Assembly: GCF_009696005.1 (NCBI RefSeq) | Contig: NZ_VUMV01000002.1 | Location: 248,001-312,000 of the forward strand | Source of the DNA: Bilifractor porci | Lineage (GTDB): Bacteria > Bacillota > Clostridia > Lachnospirales > Lachnospiraceae | Reading direction: 5' to 3' | DNA: 64,000 nt | Part shown: positions 27,363 to 35,822 of the stretch, piece by piece | Position numbering within the stretch: the stretch's first letter is position 1 | Layout of the letters: every line of letters begins with the position of its first letter | Translations under genes and position numbers: made by a program | Notes under the pieces: generated by a model | What the model was told of the DNA's origin: nothing | The model's database searches: none | What the model saw: only the letters and a program-made list of their open reading frames with translations

Positions 27363-28532
27363 TTACAGCAGATGGGGGCTGCCGTCGTCGGAATCATAGG
27401 TGTCAAGAAAGCTGTGGCGGTTCCCGTTGTGATCCTTATATCCCAGAACTGCATTCATGCAGATATTCTCCATGCTGCGGAAAATGTTTCCCTCGACAGA
27501 AGGAGTTGTTTTCTTCAGCTGGGCGATCAGCCGTTTTGCTTCCAGACGTTTGGAACCGGTTCCGCCGTGGCCGTCCACGGAGCAGGTGTCCGTAAAATGG
27601 CAGGCGCAGCGGATAAACTGCAGGCCGTTGGCATCCCGCCATGCCTTGATATCATCCTCGCGAATCAGATACAGGGGACGGATCAGTTCCATTCCCTCAA
27701 AGTTGGTGCTATGGAGCTTTGGCATCATGGTCTGAGTCTGGCCGCTGTACAGAATGCTCATCAGAGTAGTTTCTATCACGTCGTCATAATGGTGGCCGAG
27801 GGCAATTTTGTTGCATCCGAGATCCTTTGCCTGGCGGTACAGATAGCCGCGGCGCATTCTGGCGCAGATATAACAAGGGGATTTGGGAATATTGTCTACC
27901 GCGTCAAAGATTCTGGTGCGGAACATCGTGAGGGGAATTCCCAGGAGTTTGGAGTTTCCCTGGATCATCCCCAGAGTTGTTTCGCTGTAGCCCGGATCCA
28001 TACACAGATAGACCACCTCAAAGGGGATCTTGTTTCTTCGCTTCAATTCCTTGAAAAGCATTGCCATCAGCATGGAATCCTTGCCGCCGGAAATGCATAC
28101 GGCAATCTTATCATTCGGCTGGATCAGGTCATAGTCAATGATCGCTTTTACAAAGCGTCCCATGAGGTCGCGCTTGAACCTTTTCCGGAGGCTCTTCTCA
28201 ATTTCCGCACGGCGCTCCTCGTTGGCGGATTCTGATTTCATGGCGCGGACAAGCCAGCTTCCATAGCCGCCCTCCAGCTGATAGGCGTCATAGCCCTCGC
28301 CCAGAAGCTCTTCTGCAGGGGTTTTGCTTAATACTCCGAACATGCAGTAGAGGACTATTTTTTTGTCCGGGGGAAGCTCGAAGCTGCCCGCAAGCAGATC
28401 CTGCAGGGGAATGCGGATGGAGCCCGGAATACTGCCGAGACGGTGCGCATTCTCGTCCCGGATATCCACCAAAATATAATCCTCCGCACGCCAGCTCTCC
28501 AGCTCGGCGGGGGTAACTGTCTGTACACTCAT
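27363..28532 (-). CDS. Rhodanese domain fused to a TtcA-like PP-loop ATPase
   Basis: A 389-residue protein. Residues 1-95 are a rhodanese domain with Cys63 in LYCMFGVLSK. From about 115 a TtcA-type N-type ATP pyrophosphatase follows: PP-loop ISGGKDSM at 147-154 and the CxxC pair Cys220/Cys223 (SPCYICARM) expected to bind a 4Fe-4S cluster or a persulfide. TtcA enzymes thiolate cytidine 32 of tRNA. Fusion with a rhodanese suggests that sulfur is fed directly to the thiolation site. A related role in another thiolation is possible, because the C-terminal extension (about 300-389) is not one I recognise. The start ATG 28532 has GGAG nine bases upstream. It is divergent from the next genes. Confidence 0.75.
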   Translation of the reverse strand: MSVQTVTPAELESWRAEDYILVDIRDENAHRLGSIPGSIRIPLQDLLAGSFELPPDKKIVLYCMFGVLSKTPAEELLGEGYDAYQLEGGYGSWLVRAMKSESANEERRAEIEKSLRKRFKRDLMGRFVKAIIDYDLIQPNDKIAVCISGGKDSMLMAMLFKELKRRNKIPFEVVYLCMDPGYSETTLGMIQGNSKLLGIPLTMFRTRIFDAVDNIPKSPCYICARMRRGYLYRQAKDLGCNKIALGHHYDDVIETTLMSILYSGQTQTMMPKLHSTNFEGMELIRPLYLIREDDIKAWRDANGLQFIRCACHFTDTCSVDGHGGTGSKRLEAKRLIAQLKKTTPSVEGNIFRSMENICMNAVLGYKDHNGNRHSFLDTYDSDDGSPHLL

Positions 28533-28647
28533 TTATTGATTCTCCGTTCCATATATCTTGATAGCTGCTGGAATTTTTTCCGTAAAGCGGGTTTATTATA
28601 TGCCGAAGACATAAAAAGTTCAATCGCGGCACGTTCGCAATTTAATT

Positions 28648-28680
28648 CGCAGTATATCGTGTATACGTTGATATACTGCG
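28648..28680. repeat. Perfect 11-bp inverted repeat
   Basis: CGCAGTATATC (28648-28658) and GATATACTGCG (28670-28680) around GTGTATACGTT. It lies 116 bases upstream of the minus-strand TtcA-like gene and next to a gene remnant; operator or element end, undecided. Confidence 0.5.
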
Positions 28681-28746
28681 GATTATTCTTTATAATTATT
28701 ATTTTCCAATGATTACGATAAACTTCAGCAGGCGATTTCGGATTAT

Positions 28747-28953
28747 ATGGATCAATCCGTCAGCTTCCATGATGTGGGTGCGGAGGAACTGGATACATTG
28801 GCGGACGAAGCGCTGGAACAGATAGATCTCAGACGATATGATTCGGAGATGCGGGCCAGCGGCTTCCGCGAAGTCCTGAAGTTTGGTATCGCTTTTTCGG
28901 GTAAAAAAGTGCGTGTGAAGATGAAAAGGTGTGGGCAGTATGCGTCAGCATGA
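28747..28953 (+). pseudogene. 3' remnant of an AAA-ATPase-like / PD-(D/E)XK nuclease gene
   Basis: The last 68 codons read LADEALEQIDLRRYDSEM, then GFREVLKFGIAFSGKKVRVK. This is the typical C-terminal end of the large family of AAA-like proteins with a nuclease-fold tail (DUF1703 type) common in gut bacteria. The rest of the gene, more than 400 codons, is missing, and the sequence before 28747 shows only the few codons leading in. Its end overlaps the start of the GH3 gene. Confidence 0.6.
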
Positions 28954-31366
28954 ACAGAAAATCCGGGAAATTATCCGAAAGATGCCGCTTACGGACAAGA
29001 TTGCGCTGTGCGAGGGCGCGTCTTTCTGGGAGACCAAGGCTTTTCCTGAATATGGAATTCCGGCAATGTTCCTGTGCGACGGACCTCACGGGCTGCGGAA
29101 GCAGGAATCGAAAGCCAGAGCGGATATGCTGGGGGTGCATCAATCCGCAAAGGCTACCTGTTTTCCCGCGGAAGATGTGATTGCTTCCGGCTGGGATCCG
29201 GAGCTTGCCGGGAAGATCGGAAAAGCCATCGGAGAGGAGGCGCTGGCTCAGGACGTCTCGGTTGTCCTCGGTCCCGGTGTAAATATAAAGCGGAATCCGC
29301 TGTGCGGCAGGAATTTTGAATATTTCAGTGAGGATCCGGTTTTGGCGGGAGAGCTGGCGGCGGGCTTTGTCCGCGGCCTGGAATCCTGCGGCGTCGGGGC
29401 ATGCCTGAAGCATTTTGCGGCTAATTCTCAGGAAAAGAGCCGTTTCAATTCAGACAGTGTGATAGATGAGCGCACACTCCGGGAACTATATCTTCCGGCA
29501 TTTGAGAGGGCGGTAAAGAAGGGAAAACCTTCTGCGGTTATGTGCGCCTATCCGAAGCTGAATGGTATCCACTGCAGCGATAACCGAAATCTTCTCACAG
29601 AGATTCTGCGGGAGGAATGGGGATTTGACGGAATGGTGGTAACCGATTGGGCTGCCATGAATAACCGGATCGAAGGCTTCCGGGCCGGGTGCGATCTCAA
29701 TATGCCGGGCGGGAGCAATTATATGGGGAAAGAAACAATCCGCGCGGTGCAGGGCGGAAAGCTGCCGGAAGCGGACGTTGACAGGAGCGCGGGACGCATC
29801 CTTTCCCTGGCATTCCGCTCTGCGGATGTGAGGAGCAGGTACAGGAAGGCAGAAGATGAGGCCGCTCTCTATGAGGAACACAATGCCCTTGCCGGGGAAG
29901 CAGCGGAGCAGGGGGCTGTGCTTCTGAAAAACGAAGATGGAATTCTTCCCCTGTCCGGGCGGGAAAAGCTTGCGGTCATCGGACATATGGCAAAAGACAT
30001 GCGGTTTCAGGGATCGGGCTCCAGCCATGTCCATGCCGTCAGGGTGAGCCAGCCGCTCTCGTATTTCCGGAACGCCGCTTATGCAGAGGGCTGTGACAAA
30101 GAGGGAAACACATCGGATCGACTGCTTTCCGAAGTCCGGAAAAAAGCTTCAGAATCGGACAGGGTTATCGTATTTGCGGGACTCCCGGAACGCTATGAAT
30201 CGGAAGGTTTTGACCGCACCGATATGCAGATGCCGGAAGGACATCTCCGCATGATCGAGGCAGCGGTTTCGGCAAACCCTGAAACTGTCGTGGTGCTTCT
30301 GTGCGGAAGTCCGGTGGAATGCCCGTGGGCGGACCGGGTAAAGGGAATTTTATATCTGGGACTTCCCGGACAGGCGGGAGGAGAGGCGGTGTTCCGTCTC
30401 CTTTTTGGAGAAATCAATCCCTCCGGAAGACTTGCGGAGACATGGCCGATCCGCTATGAAGACTGCCCGTCTGCCTCTTTTTACGGAAAGACCAGAGACG
30501 CGCTCTATCTGGAGGGGATGTATTCGGGCTACCGGTATTATCAGAAAGCCGGGCAAAAAGTCCGCTGGCCATTCGGGTACGGACTCAGTTACACGGAGTT
30601 TTCCTATTCGGATCTGAAGATCGAAAAACCTTCGGGCAGATGGCATCCCATTTCAGCAGAAAAACCAGAATTTACGGTGCGCTTTGTGGTGAAAAATACA
30701 GGGAAACGCGCGGGGGCAGAGGTGGCACAGCTCTATGTGGAGGCACCGCAGGACGGTGTGCATCGCCCGGTAAGGCTTCTTCGCCGCTTTCAGAAAATCA
30801 CGCTGGAGGCCGGAGAGGAGAAAACGGTCAGCTTCCTTCTCAACAGACGGGATTTTGCCATGTGGCAGGACAGGTGTATCGTTCCGACGGGGACTTATCG
30901 GATTGCGGCAGGGAAAAACTGCGATGAAATCTGCATGAGAAAAGAAATAAGGATAGAGGGAGAAGATGTCTCAAGATCGGAGAACGCAGAGAAGAAAAGC
31001 TGGTATGATACCTGTAAGGGAATTCCGTGCCGGAAAGATCTGGAACAGGCATTGGGAAAACCCATCCGTATACAGAGGAAAGAAAAAGGAACCTTTACCA
31101 TGGATAATACCATCCTTGAAATGAAGGACAGCTCGCTGGTCATGCGGATGCTGTATCAGGCGGTCAAAACTTTTCTGGCGGTCAAATGCAATGGACGTCA
31201 GGATCCCCAAAACCCGGAATTTCGGATGCAGCTGGCTTCCAGTGTGGGAAGTCCTTTGAGGTGTTTACAGATTTCGGGCGGACTCCGGGGAGGGCTGATG
31301 CAGGGACTTCTGGAGATTGCCAACGGGCATTATGGGAAAGGCATTAAAAAGATTATTTTCGGATAA
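28940..31366 (+). CDS. Glycoside hydrolase family 3 (beta-glucosidase-like)
   Basis: An 808-residue cytosolic enzyme without a signal peptide. The N-terminal (beta/alpha)8 domain starts LCEGASFWETKAFPEYGIPA and contains the catalytic nucleophile Asp236 in VVTDWAAM. The alpha/beta sandwich follows (GAVLLKNEDGILPL) and then a fibronectin-III-like domain with RHPVRLLRRFQK-type sequence around residue 615. The last 110 residues are an extra module (LYQAVKTFLAVKCNG, then GSPLRCLQISGG) seen in some Lachnospiraceae family-3 enzymes. It removes beta-linked sugars from the non-reducing end; the exact linkage cannot be read. ATG 28940 is preferred; GTG 28931 in the same frame is an alternative. Confidence 0.85.
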   Translation: MRQHEQKIREIIRKMPLTDKIALCEGASFWETKAFPEYGIPAMFLCDGPHGLRKQESKARADMLGVHQSAKATCFPAEDVIASGWDPELAGKIGKAIGEEALAQDVSVVLGPGVNIKRNPLCGRNFEYFSEDPVLAGELAAGFVRGLESCGVGACLKHFAANSQEKSRFNSDSVIDERTLRELYLPAFERAVKKGKPSAVMCAYPKLNGIHCSDNRNLLTEILREEWGFDGMVVTDWAAMNNRIEGFRAGCDLNMPGGSNYMGKETIRAVQGGKLPEADVDRSAGRILSLAFRSADVRSRYRKAEDEAALYEEHNALAGEAAEQGAVLLKNEDGILPLSGREKLAVIGHMAKDMRFQGSGSSHVHAVRVSQPLSYFRNAAYAEGCDKEGNTSDRLLSEVRKKASESDRVIVFAGLPERYESEGFDRTDMQMPEGHLRMIEAAVSANPETVVVLLCGSPVECPWADRVKGILYLGLPGQAGGEAVFRLLFGEINPSGRLAETWPIRYEDCPSASFYGKTRDALYLEGMYSGYRYYQKAGQKVRWPFGYGLSYTEFSYSDLKIEKPSGRWHPISAEKPEFTVRFVVKNTGKRAGAEVAQLYVEAPQDGVHRPVRLLRRFQKITLEAGEEKTVSFLLNRRDFAMWQDRCIVPTGTYRIAAGKNCDEICMRKEIRIEGEDVSRSENAEKKSWYDTCKGIPCRKDLEQALGKPIRIQRKEKGTFTMDNTILEMKDSSLVMRMLYQAVKTFLAVKCNGRQDPQNPEFRMQLASSVGSPLRCLQISGGLRGGLMQGLLEIANGHYGKGIKKIIFG

Positions 31367-31393
31367 GTGGATCGTATCATTTTATTGATGTTG

Positions 31394-31589
31394 GGGTCAA
31401 AAGGTATTTTGCCCTCAAATGATACCTTCGGATTGCTTCATTGCTTCGCAATTCCCGCAATCCTCCCGCCATTCGCAATCCCGCAGAATCCTTACAAAAC
31501 AAGGATTCTGCTTCTTGCTCATGTCGGGGCGGGTCCCAAGGTCAAACGCCTTTTCGTGCAAGCACGAAGGCGTTAAGACCTTTTGACCC
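31394..31589. repeat. Hairpin-rich, MITE-like intergenic element
   Basis: A 196-base block has terminal inverted repeats GGGTCAAAAGGT (31394-31405) and ACCTTTTGACCC (31578-31589). Inside it are further perfect stems: GGATTGC...GCAATCC, GAATCCTT / AAGGATTC, and CGCCTTTTCGTGC / GCACGAAGGCG (31547-31572). No coding sequence. This layered self-complementarity is typical of non-autonomous mobile elements or a structured RNA. No target duplication is obvious. Confidence 0.65.
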
Positions 31590-31692
31590 TGGTATCATCT
31601 TATTTCAGGTACAGGAATATTTTATCCGGCGCAGCGCGAGAGGAAGGGAAAACCCGGTGGCCGGATGAAGGAAACGAAGTGGGGAGGCGGGC

Positions 31693-32397
31693 ATGGATAA
31701 GCGTACAATCCGTCGAGTGGTCATCGCGTTGATTGCTGTTTCGGCGGCGATATATATTTTGCAGATTGCGATTTTTCATGATGAGAGAACAACTGCGTTT
31801 TATCTGCTGCAGGATCTGGCGTTTATGCCGGTGACGATTGCCATTGCTACATTGGTGGTCGGCGAGATTATCAATGAACGTGAAAAGAAGGAGCGCCTGG
31901 AAAAAACAAGAATGCTGACCAGCTCCTTTTTTACCGGTATCGGCGCTTACCTGTTAAAAGAGATTCTTCGGATGACAGATACAGATGCATTTCTGACTGA
32001 AGTGGTGCGGTCCGGTGCGTATCAGTCCGGAACGGAAAAGGAAATCCTTAATCAGCTCCAGAACGCAAAGTTAAATGTGCATATTGACGAGGAAGGGTAC
32101 ACAAAGATACGGCAGCTTATCCGGGGGAACCAGACAAACATCCTCGTTATTGCATCCAATCCGCTGGTCATTGAGCATGAGTGCTTTACGGAAATGCTCT
32201 GGGGAGTTTTCCATCTCATGGACGAATTTCGGCTCAGAGGTACCTGGGAAGAACTGTCAGAGCGTGATGTAGATCACTTCAACGAGGATTTTGAGAAAGT
32301 CCTTCGGCTACTGCTCATGAACTGGGTCGGAGATGTGCGGTATCTCAAGGAAACATATCCGGACTTTTATGCAGCGGCTGCAACAAAGATTGAATAA
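31693..32397 (+). CDS. Hypothetical protein with two N-terminal membrane helices
   Basis: A 234-residue protein I do not recognise. Two hydrophobic segments at about 8-27 and 38-60 are followed by a charged linker (NEREKKERLEKTRM) and a soluble domain rich in aromatic and acidic residues, with the phrases SFFTGIGAYLLKEI and LLLMNWVGDVRYLKETYPDF. The arrangement suggests a membrane-tethered cytosolic domain. It has a GTGGGGAGG site just before the ATG. Its neighbours, a mobile-type repeat and a tRNA, give no functional clue. Confidence 0.75.
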   Translation: MDKRTIRRVVIALIAVSAAIYILQIAIFHDERTTAFYLLQDLAFMPVTIAIATLVVGEIINEREKKERLEKTRMLTSSFFTGIGAYLLKEILRMTDTDAFLTEVVRSGAYQSGTEKEILNQLQNAKLNVHIDEEGYTKIRQLIRGNQTNILVIASNPLVIEHECFTEMLWGVFHLMDEFRLRGTWEELSERDVDHFNEDFEKVLRLLLMNWVGDVRYLKETYPDFYAAAATKIE

Positions 32398-32543
32398 AAG
32401 GTCGACATAAGTCGCGCGTTTTTTTGCAATAGCTATTTTTATGCTGATGTTTCTTATGATGGAAATTTGCCTGTCCTATGGCATAACAGCCTGCGCGTTT
32501 GAAATGCGGCCTGAAAACTCCTGAAAAAATCTTAAATTCCCTC

Positions 32544-32572
32544 TTGATTTTTTATTCAGGATTTCATATAAT
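32544..32572 (+). promoter_or_regulatory. Promoter of tRNA-Lys
   Basis: TTGATT at 32544-32549, a 17-base spacer and TATAAT at 32567-32572, 41 bases before the tRNA. Confidence 0.75.
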
Positions 32573-32613
32573 ACCACTGTTGCAGCGATAACGGCTGCGG
32601 TAATTGATAAGAT

Positions 32614-32686
32614 GCGCCATTAGCTCAGCTGGTAGAGCAGTAGACTCTTAATCTATTTGTCCAGGGTTCGAGTCCCTGATGGCGCA
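32614..32686 (+). tRNA. tRNA-Lys (anticodon CTT)
   Basis: A complete 73-base cloverleaf: acceptor GCGCCAT / ATGGCGC with discriminator A, D arm GCTC...GAGC, anticodon loop CTCTTAA giving CTT, and T arm CAGGG-TTCGAGT-CCCTG. CCA is not encoded. No integrase or direct repeat marks it as an insertion site. Confidence 0.95.
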
Positions 32687-32694
32687 CATCGAAG

Positions 32695-32740
32695 CACTGT
32701 TTTTGGTACCTTGAAGTACCGGGGACGGTGTTTCTTTTTT
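32695..32740 (+). terminator. Terminator after tRNA-Lys
   Basis: A long stem pairs CACTGTTTTTGGTAC with GTACCGGGGACGGTG (several G-T wobbles), followed by TTTCTTTTTT at 32731-32740. Confidence 0.7.
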
Positions 32741-32856
32741 AGTATTTGTTCTGCCGTAATCAGTGGAACTACAAACAGAAAAAAGTACAGCGCTGTCTGC
32801 ACGGCCGAAGAGCAAGAGAAAGAGCAAGTTGATGAATTTCCGTAGGGTCTGGTGAA

Positions 32857-33258
32857 ATGAAAGAGAATCCTGTCATCGGAAGGCTGCTGGCGTATGTCAG
32901 AAAAAATTATAAGGAGCCGTGGGATGCTCCGTTTTCTGCCCCTTCGGATGCGATTGCCCTGCGGCATGCGGAAAACCGAAAATGGTACAGGCTTGTTTCT
33001 TCGGCTTCCAGGCGCCAGCTGGGGCTTGAAGGTGATCCGGATGAGAAACTGGATATTCTGAATGTCAAGCTGGATCCGGCGTTTGCGGATGTGATGCGGC
33101 AACAGGACGGGATACTTCCGGGATATCATATGAATCATTCGCTCTGGACAACCGTACTGCTGGATGGGACGGTACCGGAGGAAACGATTTACCGGCTGCT
33201 GGATATGAGTTATCAGGCAACGCTGCCAAAGAAAAAGACAAGAAAGAAGGCGCGCTGA
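32857..33258 (+). CDS. MmcQ/YjbR-family protein
   Basis: A 133-residue cytosolic protein of the MmcQ/YjbR family (CyaY-like fold, often called DNA-binding). Typical pieces are APSDAIALRHAENRKWYRLV, LNVKLDPAFADVMRQQDGI and PGYHMNHSLWTTVLLDG. The exact role of the family is not settled. A Lys/Arg-rich tail (PKKKTRKKAR) would suit nucleic-acid contact. Start ATG 32857, with weak GGTCTGG spacing upstream. It is a single gene between tRNA-Lys and the Mo/Se island. Confidence 0.8.
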   Translation: MKENPVIGRLLAYVRKNYKEPWDAPFSAPSDAIALRHAENRKWYRLVSSASRRQLGLEGDPDEKLDILNVKLDPAFADVMRQQDGILPGYHMNHSLWTTVLLDGTVPEETIYRLLDMSYQATLPKKKTRKKAR

Positions 33259-33379
33259 AGCAGCTTTGGGCAACCGGACTTCCGCGGCGGATGTCCGAGC
33301 CGGTTCCAAATTAGATTATATATTACAAAAATGCACGAAATCAACTTCTAAAAGCGATTGATTTTGTGCATTTTTTGCG

Positions 33380-33757
33380 TTACTATTTTTGTAATTGAAT
33401 ATGGTTTCCAAGCCTTTATGCCTGAAGCTGTCCGTGCTGCATGAAACGAGCAGAACCGGCGGTATGGGACAAAGGCCGAAGCAGAGAATGTTCTCTGCAC
33501 AGAGCCATGCGGGAAACGGCATGACTTTCCGGATGGAAGTAATTCCATCAATTTGAGAAGGAGACATGTGGAGACTGTCACAGGGTCATCTGTCTGTGAC
33601 AGCTGTTGCTTTTTGCGTATCCGGCTGCTGTGTAAGTCCGGCTGCAGGTGTGCCCGTAAGGAGTTATACGTACGGAGAGATCCTGCCTGTGTGCCAGTGG
33701 TTTTACAAAACGGGATGAAGAGGGAGACTGTCTGCTTTTTGGCCGACGGTCTTTTTT
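33380..33757 (+). promoter_or_regulatory. Candidate structured leader before moeA, ending in a terminator
   Basis: There is no gene from 33259 to 33885. The interval contains several stems: GCAGAGAA-TG-TTCTCTGC near 33491-33508, CATGC / GCATG and TGGAA / TTCCA just after it, CTGTCACAG (33575-33583) / CTGTGACAG (33594-33602), and a terminator AGACTGTC (33725-33732) / GACGGTCT (33745-33752) followed by T6. A terminator placed 128 bases before the moeA start suggests attenuation, as in a riboswitch. Molybdenum-cofactor riboswitches control such genes in other bacteria, but I could not match the class consensus. Confidence 0.35.
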
Positions 33758-33885
33758 GATTTGTGCGAAAAAACATGCCGGAGTTAGAAAAGGCTTTTGT
33801 TTGTCTGCCTCGTATGGAAAATGCGCAGGGAGCGGGCATAAGAAGTCAACAAGTAAGTATGGAAGGATATTTGTGGGGTGTGGGA

Positions 33886-35097
33886 ATGAATACAGAGCCT
33901 CTGGAACTGGAAATGGCGGTGCGGCTTCTCCGGGAGCATGTGAAAAGAATGACAGAGACGGAAGAAGTCGTGCTGGAAAAGGCGGATCGGCGTGTGCTGG
34001 CGGAGGATATCTGCGCGGAGCGTGACCAGCCTCCGTTTCCCCGATCTCCGCTGGATGGTTATGCGCTGAGAAGTGAAGACATCCGCGGGGCGGACAGGGA
34101 ACATCCGGTGGAGCTGCGGGTGCTGACGGAAGTAGATGCGGGCCACTGCGCGGAGCTGGAGGTAACGCCGGGGACGGCTGTCCGGATTATGACAGGGGCG
34201 CCGATCCCGGAGGGGGCGGATGCTGTTCTGCGCCAGGAGGATTCGGATTACGGGGAAGACACGGTTCTGGTCTATCACAGTCTCAGACCCTGGCAGAATT
34301 ACTGCTTTCAGGGCGAGGATTACAAGGCGGGCTCCTGTCTGATGAAGGCCGGGCTGCAGCTCCATGCGGTGGAAATCGGCATTCTGTCCGGGCTTGGAAG
34401 AAAGACGGTCAGGGTGTACCGGAAGCCCCGGCTCCTGTTAATGTCCACGGGAGACGAATTGGCGGAGCCCGGAACGCCTCTCCGGAAGGGGCAGATTTAT
34501 GACTCCAACCTGCATATGCTCTGCGCCCAGTGCCGCATCTGGGACGTGGATATTGCGGGGAGAAAGCTGGTTCAGGATCATGCGGAGGAGGCCGCGGAGT
34601 ATCTGCGGGAGAACGTGGGACAGGCGGATCTGATTCTTACCACAGGAGGCGTTTCTGTCGGCAAAAAGGATATTATGCACGAGGTATACCGGCTTCTGGG
34701 TGTGGAGCGTATTTTCTGGAAGGTGCGCATCAAACCCGGCATGCCGACGCTGGCGGGCATGTACGAAGGAAGGGAGATCATCAGTCTTTCGGGGAATCCC
34801 TATGGAGCGGCCGCAAATATGAATCTCCTGGTAAAGCCTGTTCTGGAAAAGATGACGGGCAGGCGGGAGCTTGGTACGGAATACAGGGAGGCGGTTCTGG
34901 AAAACGGTTATCCGAAAAAAAGCCCGACCCGGCGTTTTGTGCGGGCTTTTTATGCGGACGGAAAGGTACGTATTGCACAGGGCTCCAATGACTCCGGCAT
35001 CCTGAGCAATATGGCCGGATGCAACTGCATGGTGGAGTTCCCCTCCGGTTCGCAGGAGGCAGAGGCGGGGGATCAGGTTCGTGTCTGCATGCTCTGA
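33886..35097 (+). CDS. moeA: Molybdopterin molybdenumtransferase MoeA
   Basis: A 403-residue enzyme that inserts molybdate into adenylylated molybdopterin. Motifs: FPRSPLDGYALRSEDI in the N-terminal domain; MTGAPIPEGADAV; GDELAEPGTPLRKGQIYDSN and TTGGVSVGKKD in the MoCF-binding domain; and ISLSGNPYGAAANM near the C-terminal beta-barrel. Start ATG 33886 is chosen for GGGGTG five bases upstream; ATG 33859 and GTG 33763 are in frame but have no ribosome site. It opens the Mo/Se island and may be controlled by the leader ending at 33757. A second MoeA-like gene lies at 35823. Confidence 0.9.
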   Translation: MNTEPLELEMAVRLLREHVKRMTETEEVVLEKADRRVLAEDICAERDQPPFPRSPLDGYALRSEDIRGADREHPVELRVLTEVDAGHCAELEVTPGTAVRIMTGAPIPEGADAVLRQEDSDYGEDTVLVYHSLRPWQNYCFQGEDYKAGSCLMKAGLQLHAVEIGILSGLGRKTVRVYRKPRLLLMSTGDELAEPGTPLRKGQIYDSNLHMLCAQCRIWDVDIAGRKLVQDHAEEAAEYLRENVGQADLILTTGGVSVGKKDIMHEVYRLLGVERIFWKVRIKPGMPTLAGMYEGREIISLSGNPYGAAANMNLLVKPVLEKMTGRRELGTEYREAVLENGYPKKSPTRRFVRAFYADGKVRIAQGSNDSGILSNMAGCNCMVEFPSGSQEAEAGDQVRVCML

Positions 35098-35185
35098 GAA
35101 GCAGGAAGTCGGATGGAAGCGGACATGAGAAGTACGGTTACGTCTGTCCGAAAACACGACCGGAAGCAGCAGTCGGGAGAAGGGT

Positions 35186-35734
35186 ATGAAAGAAAATACA
35201 GCAGGAACAAAGAATCCGGTGCCGCAACGGCAGATTGTTGTCAGAATCTGCGGAATCAAAAATTCAGGGAAGACAACATTGATTGTCAGCCTGATCCGCA
35301 TCCTTACCGGCAGAGGGCTCCGGGTGGCCGTGCTGAAGCATGACGGGCATGATTTTACCTGTGATGTGCCGGGAACCGACAGTTACCGGTTTGACCGGGC
35401 CGGGGCGTATGGAACGGCGGTTTTCTCCGCCTCGCAGTGTTTTATTCACAAAAGAACGGCGGGGGAATCCATGGGAAATCTGGCTGCCCAGTTTCCGGAC
35501 GCGGATGTGATTCTGATTGAGGGAATGAAGGAGGAGCCGGGGCCGAAAATAGAGGTGGTACGGGGCTGCATTTCCAGGGAGCCTGCGTCCAATCCGGAAG
35601 GACGGTTTTTGATTGTTACCGATCTTCCGGCGGAACTGTTTTCGGAACCTGTGCTGGGCTTCGAAGATGCGGAAAAAATTGCGGATAGAATTCTGGAGAC
35701 AGGAAGAACGTCTGTCACAGGGAAAAAGGTATAA
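35186..35734 (+). CDS. mobB: MobB: MGD cofactor biosynthesis GTPase
   Basis: A 182-residue P-loop protein that helps MobA build the guanine-dinucleotide form of the molybdenum cofactor needed by formate dehydrogenase. The P-loop is in VRICGIKNSGKTTLIVSLI; then come VAVLKHDGHDFTCD, GTDSYRFDRAG and the Walker-B-like VILIEGMKEEPGPKIEVVR. Start ATG 35186 lies behind GGGAGAAGG. It follows moeA by 88 bases, while mobA lies far downstream at 56095, between selA and selB. Confidence 0.9.
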   Translation: MKENTAGTKNPVPQRQIVVRICGIKNSGKTTLIVSLIRILTGRGLRVAVLKHDGHDFTCDVPGTDSYRFDRAGAYGTAVFSASQCFIHKRTAGESMGNLAAQFPDADVILIEGMKEEPGPKIEVVRGCISREPASNPEGRFLIVTDLPAELFSEPVLGFEDAEKIADRILETGRTSVTGKKV

Positions 35735-35822
35735 GCCGGAGTGGCAGAAGGATTCGGGTAGTGTCAAGTGATTTATGAAAACCCAGAGCCAAAGAAAAAG
35801 GCTTTGTATGGAGGAAATGTAA

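Noticed and set aside
32614-32740. tRNA-Lys as the attachment site of an integrated element
   Set aside because: No integrase, no repeated tRNA end downstream, and an ordinary terminator follows.
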